In this document: piece by piece, positions 49,732 to 58,932 of the stretch | Layout of the letters: every line of letters begins with the position of its first letter | How positions within the stretch are numbered: the first letter of the stretch is position 1 | Assembly (NCBI RefSeq): GCF_030433645.1 | Contig: NZ_JAROCG010000001.1 | Span: forward strand, 2,728,001-2,792,000 | Source of the DNA: Arthrobacter burdickii | Lineage (GTDB): Bacteria; Actinomycetota; Actinomycetes; Actinomycetales; Micrococcaceae | Length of the DNA stretch: 64,000 nucleotides | Direction of reading: 5' to 3' | Position numbers and translations under genes: made by a program | The notes under the pieces: model-generated | Database searches by the model: none | Seen by the model: the letters and a program-made list of their open reading frames with translations, nothing else | Told to the model about the DNA's origin: nothing

Positions 49732-50118
49732 TCAGCGGCCGTCCGTCGGCGCCGATTCCTGCAGCACGATGCCGTTGCCGTCCGGGTCGTCGAACTGCAC
49801 GAAGCGCCCCCAGGGTGCCTCCTGCAGGGCGGAGACCGCCACACCCGCAGCCTTCAGGCGCGAGGAATCGCCGTCCAGGTCGTCGGTCTCGAGGACGAGC
49901 CCCTTCAGCGATCCTGCCGGCATCGAGGGGAACCAGGTGACCAGGGTCAGCGCCGTCTGCGATCCGGCGGGGGCGACCATCACCCAGCGCATCTCGGGCC
50001 CCATGACCGTGTCGGACAGCACCACGAATCCCAGCGACTGCACGTAGAAATCGCGCGCCCGCTCCTGGTCCGAGACGGGGACGGAACCACTTTCACCGCT
50101 GTCAGTACCATCCGGCAA
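49732..50118 (-). CDS. VOC-family protein (glyoxalase/bleomycin-resistance fold)
   Basis: The frame encodes one VOC domain of about 128 residues: SDQERARDFYVQSLGF, MRWVMVAPAGSQ, KGLVLETDDLDGD and FVQFDDPDGNGIVLQES, with the expected Glu ligand near the end. The only upstream start is TTG at 50118 and the N-terminal strand is short and unlike the family (PDGTDSGESGSV). The 5' end may be eroded. It overlaps no neighbour and points away from the peptidase gene. Confidence 0.75.
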   Translation of the reverse strand: MPDGTDSGESGSVPVSDQERARDFYVQSLGFVVLSDTVMGPEMRWVMVAPAGSQTALTLVTWFPSMPAGSLKGLVLETDDLDGDSSRLKAAGVAVSALQEAPWGRFVQFDDPDGNGIVLQESAPTDGR

Positions 50119-50238
50119 GGCTTCCGGCGGAGCCGGACGCTGTCAAGGACCGAGGCCTCGCGGAGCCGACGTGGTGGCGTCGTCGGACGCGCCCAACCGC
50201 AGGAACCCGACGGAGGTAGTGCGTCAAGGGAGGACATC

Positions 50239-52266
50239 GTGCAAAAGTTAGTTCCCATGAGCAACCCTTTCCTCGAGCCCAGCACCCTCGACTACCAGCT
50301 GCCACCCTTCTCCGCCATCCGGGACGAGCACTACCTGCCCGCCTTCGATGCCGGCTTCGCCGAGCACCTGGCCGAGATCGACCGCATCACGGACTCCGAC
50401 GAGGCTCCCACGTTCGAGAACACGCTCGTCGCGCTCGAACGTGCCGGCAGGACCCTCGACCGGGTGTCGCGGGTGTTCTTCAGCAACTCCTCCAGCCATG
50501 CGACCGAGGCGATCCAGGAACTCGAGCAGCAGGTCGCTCCGCGCATCGCCGAGCACGAGGACAACATCAAGCTCAACCGCGCTCTGTTCGAGCGCCTCCG
50601 GAAGGTACCGATCGACGGGCTCGACGAGGAGTCCGCGCGCCTGGTCGAGGAGTACGTCCGCAGCTTCGTGCGCGCAGGAGCCGAGCTCGACGACGACGCC
50701 CAGGCCACGCTCCGCGGACTCAATTCCCAGCTGTCGGCGCTCAGCACCGAGTTCTCGCAGAAACTGCTGAAGGACACGAACGATTCCGCGCTTCTGCTCC
50801 ACTCCGCGGGGGAGCTCGACGGCCTCTCCGCCGATGCCATCTCCGCCGCCGCCTCGGCGGCCATCGAGGCAGGCCACGAGGGCAAGTACCTCCTGACACT
50901 CATCCTGCCGACTGCGCAGCCGGCCCTGGAGTCGCTGACCAACCGCGAGGTCCGGCGCCGGCTCCACGAGGCGTCCGTCGATCGCGGCGCGCGCGGCAAC
51001 GACGCCGACACCCTCGCGATCGCCACCCGCATGGCCACCCTCCGCGCGGAGCGCGCCGCCCTCCTCGGCTTCGACACGCACGCCGCGGCCGCCACGGACA
51101 ACCAGACGGCGCCGTCGCTGGAGGCGATCCTGGACCGGATGCGGGAGCTCGCTGCTCCGGCAGTCCGCAATGCACGGGCCGAGGCCGCCGAGCTGGAGGC
51201 CGAGGCGGGCCACCCGATCGAGCCCTGGGACTGGGCCTACTACGCGGGGAAGGTCCGGAAGGCGAGGTTCGACGTCGACCTGGACGCACTCCGTCCCTAC
51301 TTCGAGCTCGAACGCGTGATTAATGACGGCGTGTTCTACGCCGCCAACCGGCTCTACGGGCTGACGTTCACCGAGCGCCCGGACCTCGTGGGGTACCACC
51401 CCGACGTGCGCGTGTGGGAGGTCTTCAACGAGGACGGCTCGGGACTCGGCCTGTTCCTCGGCGACTACTACACCCGCGACACGAAGAGCGGCGGAGCTTG
51501 GATGAACTCCTTCGTGGACCAGTCGCGCCTCGACGGGACGCGCGCCGTCGTCATCAACAACCTCAACATCTCGAGGCCCGGGGCCGGCGAGCCGACGTTG
51601 CTCTCGTACGACCAGGTGGTGACCGCGTTCCACGAGTTCGGACACGCCCTGCACGGGCTCTTCTCCGATGTCACGTATCCACTGTTCGCGGGTACGTCCG
51701 TCCCGCGGGACTTCGTGGAGTACCCGTCGCAGGTCAATGAGATGTGGATCCTTTGGCCTGACATCGTCGCCAACTACGCGCGGCACCATGAGACCGGCGA
51801 GGCGCTCCCCCAGGACGTGATCGACCGCATCCATGCAGCAGGGGCCTGGGGCGAGGGCTTCGAGACCACCGCCTACCTCGGGGCGACGCTGCTGGACCTG
51901 GCCTGGCACTCGATCCCCGCCGGCACGGTCGTCGAGGACCCCCTCGCCTTCGAGGCCGCGGCGCTCGCCGACGCCGGGGTCGACTTCGCCCCTGTCCCTC
52001 CGAGGTACCGCACGTCCTACTTCAAGCACATCTTCGCCGGCGGGTACGCGGCCTCCTACTACGCCTACATCTGGAGCGAGATGCTCGACGCGGACACCGT
52101 CGAATGGTTCAAGTCCTCCGGCGGCCTGACACGCGGGAACGGCGACCACTTCCGTCGGGAACTGCTCTCGAGGGGCAACAGCATCGACCCGCTGGAGGCA
52201 TTCCGCACCTTCCGCGGGCGGGACGCGGACCTGCATCCCCTGCTCGTCCGCCGCGGCCTGGCGTGA
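50239..52266 (+). CDS. M3-family zinc metallopeptidase (oligopeptidase, Dcp-like)
   Basis: The 675-residue cytosolic protease has the zinc motif HEFGHALHG (His near residues 465 and 469) and a downstream Glu in FVEYPSQVNEMW. The N-terminal helical part begins NPFLEPSTLDYQLPPFSAI, as in oligopeptidase A/Dcp. GTG at 50239 has GGGAGGA six bases upstream, which is better placed than for the ATG at 50257 (669 residues). It probably degrades peptides released by other proteases. Confidence 0.95.
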   Translation: MQKLVPMSNPFLEPSTLDYQLPPFSAIRDEHYLPAFDAGFAEHLAEIDRITDSDEAPTFENTLVALERAGRTLDRVSRVFFSNSSSHATEAIQELEQQVAPRIAEHEDNIKLNRALFERLRKVPIDGLDEESARLVEEYVRSFVRAGAELDDDAQATLRGLNSQLSALSTEFSQKLLKDTNDSALLLHSAGELDGLSADAISAAASAAIEAGHEGKYLLTLILPTAQPALESLTNREVRRRLHEASVDRGARGNDADTLAIATRMATLRAERAALLGFDTHAAAATDNQTAPSLEAILDRMRELAAPAVRNARAEAAELEAEAGHPIEPWDWAYYAGKVRKARFDVDLDALRPYFELERVINDGVFYAANRLYGLTFTERPDLVGYHPDVRVWEVFNEDGSGLGLFLGDYYTRDTKSGGAWMNSFVDQSRLDGTRAVVINNLNISRPGAGEPTLLSYDQVVTAFHEFGHALHGLFSDVTYPLFAGTSVPRDFVEYPSQVNEMWILWPDIVANYARHHETGEALPQDVIDRIHAAGAWGEGFETTAYLGATLLDLAWHSIPAGTVVEDPLAFEAAALADAGVDFAPVPPRYRTSYFKHIFAGGYAASYYAYIWSEMLDADTVEWFKSSGGLTRGNGDHFRRELLSRGNSIDPLEAFRTFRGRDADLHPLLVRRGLA

Positions 52267-52291
52267 GCGGCGTCGCGGGCGGCGCACCCGC

Positions 52292-53008
52292 ATGGTGACC
52301 ATCGCCCAGAGCCAGCGGCTGCACACGGCCTGGTTCACCGCGCTCGCCTCGGCGACGGGCGGGAAGACCTTCTCGACGCACGGCACCACGTGGGTGTGGC
52401 TGCCCGCTCGACGCGAACTGATGATGATGTTCCCCGACGAGGTCAGTGCGCAGGCCGTGAAGCCCGCGTTGGCCGAGGGCATGCGGCTGCGCGCCTCCAC
52501 CGTCCGGGTCTGGCTGAACGGCGCGGTCGACGCCGCCGAGCTCGGCCCCCTGGGGTTCAGCCCGAGCTGGCAGCCGTGGTGGATGGCGGCCCCCGTCGCG
52601 GCCGTGGTGCGGTCCGCCGACGACGCCGCCGTCCTCACCACCGAGGTGCCCGACTACTCGGGACCACTGGAGCAGGAACTGCGCGTCGCCCGCTCCCAGC
52701 CGACGCAGGCATGGCACGCGCTGACGCGGGACGAGCGGGGAGGCGCCGTCACGGGCGCCGCGTACTCCTTCTACCCGCACGGGGTGGCCGGCCTCAGGAA
52801 GCTCGGTGGGATCCACCACCTCGAAGTCCTCCCCGACCACCAGCGGCGTGGACTGGGCACGGCACTGCTGAGCGCGACGGCGCGTGCGGCGGGCGACGCC
52901 GGGGCCGTCGACCTCTGCGTCCATGCCACGCCCGAGGGGTACCCGTTCTTCTCCCGCCGCGGGTTTACGCTGCTGGGGCGCGGCAGGACCTACTCCCTGC
53001 AGCTCTGA
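52292..53008 (+). CDS. GNAT-family acetyltransferase
   Basis: The 238-residue protein has a variable N-terminal half and a C-terminal GNAT core with IHHLEVLPDHQRRGLGTALL (acetyl-CoA loop RRGLGTA) and a final GYPFFSRRGFTLLGR. No strong ribosome site precedes the ATG at 52292. It follows the peptidase by 25 bases in the same direction, so they may share a transcript. Its substrate is unknown. Confidence 0.85.
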   Translation: MVTIAQSQRLHTAWFTALASATGGKTFSTHGTTWVWLPARRELMMMFPDEVSAQAVKPALAEGMRLRASTVRVWLNGAVDAAELGPLGFSPSWQPWWMAAPVAAVVRSADDAAVLTTEVPDYSGPLEQELRVARSQPTQAWHALTRDERGGAVTGAAYSFYPHGVAGLRKLGGIHHLEVLPDHQRRGLGTALLSATARAAGDAGAVDLCVHATPEGYPFFSRRGFTLLGRGRTYSLQL

Positions 53009-53129
53009 CCGGGCCGCCGTCGGGGACGGTGCGACCGGGGCAGGATCGGGTCGCTTGACCCTGCCCCTGGGGCCGGGCCGAAGGTCGGAACGTGGCACCA
53101 CCGCCACGCAGGCATCCAAGGAGGCAGCA

Positions 53130-53948
53130 GTGCCGCTGATGAGCAGTGGGACCTTCAGTCGCAGGACGCGCCTGAGCAGTAAGGCCCTGCGCCTGTATGC
53201 CGAGAGCGGGTTGCTCCCGCCCGCGCACGTCGATGCGCGGAACGGCTACAGGTACTACGCCGACGAACAGGTTGCCGATGCGCGCCTGATCATCCTGCTC
53301 CGCGGACTCGACATGCCCCTCGACACGGTTGCCCGCGTCCTGGTGGCCGACGACGGCGAACGCGCGGACCTCGTCGCCGCGTACTGGGCCGGCGTCGAAG
53401 CGACCGTGCTCGCCCAGCGGCACCTGGTCTCCTACGTGATGTCGCAACTCGCCGAGGGGAAGGATCAGCTCATGAATGTGACGACGCGGGCCTGCGATGC
53501 CAGGACCTATGTGACGGAGAGGCGACGGGTGAGTCCGGAGGAGATCCCGGATTTCATCCAGTCGTCGTGTGCCCGCCTCGCGCCGGTGGCCGAGCGGCTC
53601 GGCGGGTGGGCAGGACCGCTGACGACCATCTACCGAAGCCCGGTCAACGACGAGACGGACGGCGTCGTGGAGAACGGCATCCCGGTCCGGGACGGCGTCA
53701 CGCCGGACGACGTCGACGGAGCCGCCGAACTCCTCGTCGAGCCCGTTGGTGAGGAGGCCTTCACCCGCATCACCCAGGCGCAGGTGCGGTATCCGCAGAT
53801 CCTGCAGGCCTACGACGCGGTGTACGCGTGGCTGGCGCGCGAGGGGCTGACGCCATCGCTTCCACCGCGGGAGATCTACTTCGCCCCGTTCGACGCAGCG
53901 CACCCCGAGGCGGAGGTGTGCGACGTCGCCGTTCCCTTCACGAGGTAG
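53130..53948 (+). CDS. MerR-type regulator with GyrI-like effector domain
   Basis: The 272-residue protein starts with a MerR winged helix-turn-helix (TFSRRTRLSSKALRLYAES, then LLPPAHVDARNGYRYYADEQ) and a coiled-coil linker. The C-terminal half (about residues 125-272) is a GyrI/BmrR-type small-molecule pocket, with MNVTTRACDARTYVTERRR at its start and a final EIYFAPFDA. AAGGAGG lies five bases ahead of the GTG. Multidrug-responsive activators of the BmrR kind have this build. No drug pump is next to it. Confidence 0.9.
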   Translation: MPLMSSGTFSRRTRLSSKALRLYAESGLLPPAHVDARNGYRYYADEQVADARLIILLRGLDMPLDTVARVLVADDGERADLVAAYWAGVEATVLAQRHLVSYVMSQLAEGKDQLMNVTTRACDARTYVTERRRVSPEEIPDFIQSSCARLAPVAERLGGWAGPLTTIYRSPVNDETDGVVENGIPVRDGVTPDDVDGAAELLVEPVGEEAFTRITQAQVRYPQILQAYDAVYAWLAREGLTPSLPPREIYFAPFDAAHPEAEVCDVAVPFTR

Positions 53949-53965
53949 CACCCGCGACCGGGAAT

Positions 53966-54004
53966 AAGGAAGGACCGCGGCCTGGTGGCTGCGGTCCTTC
54001 CTTT
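53966..54004. terminator. Bidirectional terminator between merR gene and pdxS
   Basis: AAGGAAGGACCGC and GCGGTCCTTCCTT form a 13-bp stem with a 12-base loop, followed on the plus strand by TTT. It serves both convergent genes. Confidence 0.88.
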
Positions 54005-54018
54005 CGCTCGCGTGGCTG

Positions 54019-54933
54019 TTACCAGCCGCGCTCTGCGAGGCGGTGCGGCTGCGGGATCTCGTCGACGTTGATGCCGACCATGGCCTCGCCCAGGCCGCGG
54101 GAGACCTTGGCGATCATGTCGGGGTCGTCGTGGAACGTGGTCGCCTGGACGATCGCATGGGCGCGCTCGGCCGGGTTGCCGGACTTGAAGATGCCTGAAC
54201 CGACGAACACGCCGTCCGCGCCGAGCTGCATCATCATGGCCGCGTCCGCGGGGGTCGCGATGCCGCCGGCGGTGAACAGGACCACGGGAAGGCGGCCCGC
54301 GGAGGCGACCTCCTTGACGAGCTCGTAGGGTGCCTGCAGTTCCTTCGCCGCCACGTACAGCTCGTCCTCGGCCATGGAGGACAGGCGGTTGAGCTCGGAG
54401 CGGATCTTGCGCATGTGCATGGTGGCGTTCGAGACGTCCCCGGTGCCGGCCTCGCCCTTGGAGCGGATCATCGCGGCGCCCTCGTTGATCCGGCGCAGCG
54501 CCTCCCCCAGGTTGGTCGCACCGCAGACGAAGGGAACCGTGAACTTCCACTTGTCGATGTGGTTGGTGAAGTCCGCGGGCGTGAGGACCTCGGACTCGTC
54601 GATGTAGTCGACGCCGAGGGACTGCAGGACCTGCGCCTCCACGAAGTGACCGATACGGGCCTTGGCCATGACCGGGATGGAAACGGCCTCGATGATGCTG
54701 TCGATCATGTCGGGATCGCTCATGCGGGATACGCCGCCCTGGGCGCGGATGTCCGCGGGAACCCGCTCGAGTGCCATGACGGCTACCGCACCGGCGTCCT
54801 CGGCGATGCGGGCCTGCTCGGCGGTGACGACATCCATGATGACGCCGCCCTTGAGCATCTCGGCCATTCCACGCTTGACCCGGTTGCCACCGGTCTGCGC
54901 TGTGGTTGCCGAATTGTCTTCAACGGTGGACAC
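54019..54933 (-). CDS. pdxS: Pyridoxal 5'-phosphate synthase lyase subunit
   Basis: The 304-residue TIM barrel makes PLP from ribose 5-phosphate, glyceraldehyde 3-phosphate and PdxT ammonia. The catalytic lysines lie in [14 protein letters not shown] and in [11 protein letters not shown]. Further family stretches are [33 protein letters not shown] and VGSGIF. Its partner pdxT is present but separated by about 6.8 kb with other genes between. Confidence 0.98.
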   Translation of the reverse strand: MSTVEDNSATTAQTGGNRVKRGMAEMLKGGVIMDVVTAEQARIAEDAGAVAVMALERVPADIRAQGGVSRMSDPDMIDSIIEAVSIPVMAKARIGHFVEAQVLQSLGVDYIDESEVLTPADFTNHIDKWKFTVPFVCGATNLGEALRRINEGAAMIRSKGEAGTGDVSNATMHMRKIRSELNRLSSMAEDELYVAAKELQAPYELVKEVASAGRLPVVLFTAGGIATPADAAMMMQLGADGVFVGSGIFKSGNPAERAHAIVQATTFHDDPDMIAKVSRGLGEAMVGINVDEIPQPHRLAERGW

Positions 54934-55082
54934 GACTTGCCCCTAAAGGTAGAAAAAAGCTGACCCTTCATGATACGACGCTGGAGCGGGCGCTCCGGCG
55001 TCGCCGTCGTCGTCCTGCCCGGGGCACGTGCACCTCGAAGGCACGGTGTTTCCCGGTCCTTATGCACACCGGTTCTCCTCGA

Positions 55083-55378
55083 TCACGCTGTTCGCGCTGC
55101 CACACCCTGTTCGGCGAGGAACTCTGCCCAGCTGCGCACACCGCGCTGCGCCCCCGGGCCGGCGAGATTCTCGCCAGCCCGGTAGGCGTGGCCGATCGCT
55201 CCGGGTATGCGGATGGGCAGGTTCGGGTGACGGTGGCCGAAGAAGTCCGAGTAGACGGTGAGCAGTTGGACGACGCCGAGCACTTCCGGTCCGACGATAT
55301 CGGCCACACGGCCGGCTGGTTCCGCGAGGGCGAGTTCGGCAAGGCGGGCGGCGACTTCGTCGGACGAGAAACCGACCG
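55083..55378 (-). pseudogene. C-terminal remnant of an SDR/NmrA-type oxidoreductase
   Basis: On the minus strand, from about 55378, the frame reads SSDEVAARLAELALAEPAGR, then VADIVGPEVLGV, and ends FLAEQG. This is the C-terminal third of NAD(P)-binding SDR/NmrA-like proteins, and its composition fits. The Rossmann N-terminus is absent, and upstream of 55378 the frame turns to nonsense that is antisense to the WYL remnant. Confidence 0.6.
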
Positions 55379-55392
55379 GAGGGCCCGATGGT

Positions 55393-55684
55393 CTGGCTGC
55401 AGCCTTACGGACGGGGAAAGTCCTTCGGATCTCGTACACCGATCGTGATGGCGGCGCGACCGAGCGGGACGTCGAACCGATGGGTTTCGTCGGCAAGGGT
55501 GACAACTGGTATCTAATCGCTTGGTCCCGGCTTCGCGACGGTCTTCGCGCATTTCCGGGGCGACCGGATCGCGCGGGCTGAGCCTTTGATCGAGCGGGCA
55601 CCCCGTCGATCGCTGCGAACGGAGGATCTCGGCATTAGCGAGGGACGGCTGCGAACGGTCGGGCTGGGCGAGAATACGCCCTAA
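55393..55684 (+). pseudogene. WYL-domain regulator C-terminal remnant, frameshifted
   Basis: The frame from about 55393 reads LAAALRTGKVLRISYTD, RDVEPMGFVGKGDNWYLIAW and SRLRDGLRAF, a WYL domain of a YafY-like repressor. At 55555 one extra C shifts the frame; beyond it the +1 frame continues in the family pattern with RGDRIARAEPLIERAPRRS, then RTEDLGISEGRLR, to TAA at 55684. The helix-turn-helix N-terminus is absent. Confidence 0.65.
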
Positions 55685-55760
55685 ACACCGACGCAACGTT
55701 GTCGGTCGGGCCACCCAAGATAATGACGTAGGGCCGGATGGCGCGACTGGAAGGAAGATC

Positions 55761-56135
55761 ATGGATCTTGCATCAATTCGCATCATCACGCACGACGTCG
55801 ACCGCCTCACCCGCTTCTACGAGGAGGTAACAGGTATCACTGCTATACGGCCCGTTCCAGTATTCGCCGAACTGCGAACGGCCTCGGGCATCTTGGCGAT
55901 AGCAAGCACCGCGACCGTCGCCGCGCTCGGCAACAACGCGCCACAGACTGCCAGCAACAACTCGATCATCATCGAGTTTCTCGTCAGAGACGTCGACGTT
56001 GAATTCGATCGCCTCCACCACGTGCTCGACAACGTCGCGCTCCGCCCCACGACCATGCCATGGGGCAACAGATCTACCCTCTTCCGCGATCCCGACGGCA
56101 ACCTCGTCAACCTCTTCTCACGTCCGGCCCCGTGA
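55761..56135 (+). CDS. VOC-family protein
   Basis: The 124-residue single VOC domain begins SIRIITHDVDRLTRFYEEVTG and ends STLFRDPDGNLVNLFSRP, with the typical metal or active-site Glu missing at FAELRTA being possible. GGAAGGAAG lies just before the ATG. Function is unknown. It may be a dioxygenase-like or resistance-type protein; the family cannot be narrowed here. Confidence 0.85.
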   Translation: MDLASIRIITHDVDRLTRFYEEVTGITAIRPVPVFAELRTASGILAIASTATVAALGNNAPQTASNNSIIIEFLVRDVDVEFDRLHHVLDNVALRPTTMPWGNRSTLFRDPDGNLVNLFSRPAP

Positions 56136-56249
56136 TAGCACAAGTCCTTCTGAACGCCCGCGAAGGGACCCCACTGACGGATCCCCCTGCGGACGGTCTG
56201 TCTAGTGCTATCGGGGCAGCCACATGTGTGGAATATGGGACAGTGATGT

Positions 56250-56684
56250 ATGCCTCCTCGTCTGCGGTTCCTGCCAGGGATGGTCGCACTGGTGCTGTCT
56301 TTTCTCAGCGGGTACCTATGGACGCAGGAAGACCGCTTACTTCCCTTCGCCGCAGCGCACATATGCTCCGCTTCGCTGTGCGTAGGTGCCCCTACAGCCT
56401 TCTTACTGGTCGGGAAAGCACTGGGATGCCGTCACAATCTCCTCAAGCTCGGAGCCGTCCTCCTCGCGATAGCTGCCATCCCGATGCTCACCGCTAATGG
56501 CATTTACCTCTTCTCACTCCGCACAGCTGAGAATGCGGCCGCAGACATTGGCGGGATCGGCATCGCATTGCTGGGCTGGTCAGTACTACTGGTCACCTCG
56601 GCAGCCTGCACCATCGGTCTCCCGCTCGCGAGACCTACAAACCCCGAACATCTCACAAAGACCGACCTACGCACGCAACTCTGA
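56250..56684 (+). CDS. Orphan membrane protein, four hydrophobic segments
   Basis: The 144-residue protein has hydrophobic stretches at about residues 7-25, 33-54, 65-88 and 98-122 and a short hydrophilic tail ending TDLRTQL. It resembles small DUF-type membrane proteins, but I recognise no family. It is the first of three small membrane-protein genes (56250, 56856, 57156) on the plus strand. Confidence 0.6.
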   Translation: MPPRLRFLPGMVALVLSFLSGYLWTQEDRLLPFAAAHICSASLCVGAPTAFLLVGKALGCRHNLLKLGAVLLAIAAIPMLTANGIYLFSLRTAENAAADIGGIGIALLGWSVLLVTSAACTIGLPLARPTNPEHLTKTDLRTQL

Positions 56685-56855
56685 GGGCTTGCTGGACATC
56701 AGCAAACCCACGACTGCCGACTCGACACGAGAAGGCAGCGCTTAGGGCTTCACCCCCACCGTCGCTGCACGAAGGCCGTTCGTCTTACGGGCGTATCGGA
56801 CGCTGGCCCATGACAACCGTTGCGCGTTCCCAGTCACCGACGTAGCGTCTGCCAG

Positions 56856-57086
56856 ATGAACGGTGACGGAGAACCACTGGCTGAGCCGGACGGCCGATCG
56901 AGGGGCGGGGGTAAAGCATTCCTGCCTATCGGGATCGTGTTCCTCGTCGTTGCGATTGGCATGATATTTACGGGCACGACGTCCTGGATCGCGTTCTTCA
57001 CTATTGGCATCACGTTCCTCATCCTCGGGACACAAAAGACCTCAAGCAAGGATGAGACCACACCCTCCCAGACCCCGCAGAAATGA
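56856..57086 (+). CDS. Small membrane protein
   Basis: The 76-residue protein has a charged start (MNGDGEPLAEPDGRSRGGG), two close hydrophobic helices (about residues 21-39 and 42-58) and a hydrophilic tail. ATG at 56856 was chosen over an earlier in-frame start. Unknown function. Confidence 0.55.
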   Translation: MNGDGEPLAEPDGRSRGGGKAFLPIGIVFLVVAIGMIFTGTTSWIAFFTIGITFLILGTQKTSSKDETTPSQTPQK

Positions 57087-57155
57087 TGCCGGCCGGTGGT
57101 TCTCGAGTTGTAGCTGGCGGCCGGCGGTAACTACTTATCCTCAGGGGGTCTTTCT

Positions 57156-57746
57156 GTGAGCGGTAGCAGCAGCACTGGGTGGACCTCGACTGGTGCGCCT
57201 CCGCGCTTCGCGGATCCGCGGCGAGTGGGAACTCTCATCGGGCTGTTCGGCGCGTGCGTCTTCGTGTTCTCCTACACTCCAGGAATCGCAGAGCTCCTTG
57301 TGGTCGTCTCTCGCACCCTGGTCGTTGGTGCCGTTGCCTGCACCCTCTGGTTCCTCTTCGCCTCGCCGCGCTACCTCGGCCCGTTCACTGCTCCTCGGGG
57401 GCAGCAAATCGGAATTTACCTTCTATGTGTAGCGATGGAGTTCGCGCTCATAGCTTTCGGCACGGGACGACTCACATCGATGGGCAAATTGGAGCTCCAA
57501 CCCGCGCTAATCGCTCTGGTCGTCGGGCTTCACTTCATACCCTTCGCGTGGGCATTTAGGGAACGCATGTTCTACAGCCTCGGCGGAGTTCTTGCCGTCC
57601 TGGGTGGTGTGGGCCTGCTGATCGGCACTCAGACCAGTGCTCTCGGAGCAGCCGTTGGGTCAGGGCTGGTCATGTCTTTGATCTTGCTCGCCTACAGTCT
57701 CGGGATGTTTGCCCACCCCCCGGGTAGAGACGTAGCTCGACGGTAA
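57156..57746 (+). CDS. Orphan membrane protein
   Basis: The 196-residue protein has about six hydrophobic segments, from GTLIGLFGACVFVFSYT to GSGLVMSLILLAYSLGMF, and a hydrophilic N-terminus. FRERMFYSLGGVLAVLGG is a distinctive stretch. GTG at 57156 follows a GGGGGTC run. I do not recognise a family. Confidence 0.65.
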   Translation: MSGSSSTGWTSTGAPPRFADPRRVGTLIGLFGACVFVFSYTPGIAELLVVVSRTLVVGAVACTLWFLFASPRYLGPFTAPRGQQIGIYLLCVAMEFALIAFGTGRLTSMGKLELQPALIALVVGLHFIPFAWAFRERMFYSLGGVLAVLGGVGLLIGTQTSALGAAVGSGLVMSLILLAYSLGMFAHPPGRDVARR

Positions 57747-57765
57747 CTACCGCTCCATCAAGGGG

Positions 57766-58146
57766 TCAGCTCAACCATCCCTCGGTGCGCCCGAGCGTCC
57801 TGAACCACGCTCGCTGAGCCTCCGGCTTGCGGTCACGCTTCACTTCAGGTCGGTCCCAGCCGACTGCGGTGCCCGTTGCCTGAACGGTGGTTGCTGTCGC
57901 ACACGGCTGCCAGGGCCCGATCAAGCCGAGCAAGGAGTGTTTCTGTCGACAGTTGAAGGGGCCCGTTCCCCGCCGCACCTTCCCGATTGGGTGAGAACGA
58001 CACCCGGCCTGCAGATAAATTCGGTTCAGGCGCGAAAGGGCCTCGGCCAGCTCCGCGGGCGAGATGTCGCGCTCGATCACCTTCTCGAGGGCATGTTCCG
58101 CCAAATGCATTCGTCCGTCGACTTGGCTCTCGTACGCGTCGCTCAT
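57766..58146 (-). CDS. Hypothetical protein
   Basis: The 126-residue protein begins MSDAYESQVDGRMHLAEHAL and has a helical EKVIERDISPAELAEALSRL. GGGAGC is well placed before the ATG. The second half is unusually rich in Arg, Trp and Cys and looks less natural, so the gene may be broken after about residue 50. No function can be given. Confidence 0.45.
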   Translation of the reverse strand: MSDAYESQVDGRMHLAEHALEKVIERDISPAELAEALSRLNRIYLQAGCRSHPIGKVRRGTGPFNCRQKHSLLGLIGPWQPCATATTVQATGTAVGWDRPEVKRDRKPEAQRAWFRTLGRTEGWLS

Positions 58147-58251
58147 CGCTGCTCCCGTCCATGGGCAGCCGGGATTTGGCCGCTCTCAAGGGAACTGTGT
58201 GAGGCCGGGGGGGGTCATTAGGCCGATGACGTTGGCGTTTACTCCCCGCGC

Positions 58252-58932
58252 CTAGGGTGCGGTCACCTCGATGATGGCGAAGCGCTTGGACGCCTCGCGT
58301 TCGGGACCACCCGGTGCAGCACCCGAGTACGTCAGCACGGCATACGTCCCGGGAGCAAGATCCGTCCCGACCGTGATCGTGAAGCTGTAGTTCCCAGCGG
58401 CGTCGGCGATCGCCGACTGCTCGTCCATCACCATGCCGTCGGACTGGGCGATCCCGAAGTTGATGATGATCTGCTGCCCAGGCTGATAGCCACCGCCGTT
58501 GATCGTGAACGAGGCCCCCTGGGTGACGCTCGCGTTCACCATGCCGTACTCGGGTTCCGGCGTGACGATCACGCCTACGGGTACGACGGGCATTGGGTCG
58601 GCCTCCATGGTGGTGGCCGCCGTCGGAGCCTTGGGAACTACAGGCACCGCGGGGGTTTCAACTGGCGCTGCGGTTGGAGGGGCGACCGCGGGCGCGGCGG
58701 GCACCGTCGCGGGAGCCTCCGGTGCGGCCGACTCCACTGCAGGGGTGCTTGGCGGGGCAGCAGCGGAGGTCGCTACGGGTGTGGCGGACGGCTTTGGAGC
58801 ACTGGGGGATGCCGAAGCAGTCTTGGCGGCAGCCGTAGGAGCCGCAGCAGGCTCGTCGTCAGGGGTGCTGGCGCAGCCTGCGAGGAGGGCCGTGATCGCA
58901 GCGAGGGCGAGGAGGGAAGGCAGCTTGGGCAT
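58252..58932 (-). CDS. Secreted lipoprotein with Ala/Pro linker and Ig-like domain
   Basis: The 226-residue protein begins with MPKLPSLLALAAITALLAGC (lipobox cysteine at 20). Residues 21-120 are almost only Ala, Pro, Ser, Thr and Val and probably span the cell wall. The C-terminal 100 residues form a beta-rich domain with SFTINGGGYQPGQQI and FTITVGTDLAPGTYAVLTYS, which resembles the Ig-like IPT/TIG or spore-coat-type adhesion domains. AGGATTATCTCC precedes the ATG. Confidence 0.75.
   Translation of the reverse strand: MPKLPSLLALAAITALLAGCASTPDDEPAAAPTAAAKTASASPSAPKPSATPVATSAAAPPSTPAVESAAPEAPATVPAAPAVAPPTAAPVETPAVPVVPKAPTAATTMEADPMPVVPVGVIVTPEPEYGMVNASVTQGASFTINGGGYQPGQQIIINFGIAQSDGMVMDEQSAIADAAGNYSFTITVGTDLAPGTYAVLTYSGAAPGGPEREASKRFAIIEVTAP

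Noticed and set aside
50257..52266. ATG 50257 as the M3 peptidase start
   Set aside because: It is possible but less good: GTG 50239 has GGGAGGA at normal spacing, whereas the ATG has none.
55083..55601. A 172-codon minus-strand frame as an intact gene
   Set aside because: Only its C-terminal part matches SDR proteins; the N-terminal part is antisense to the WYL remnant.
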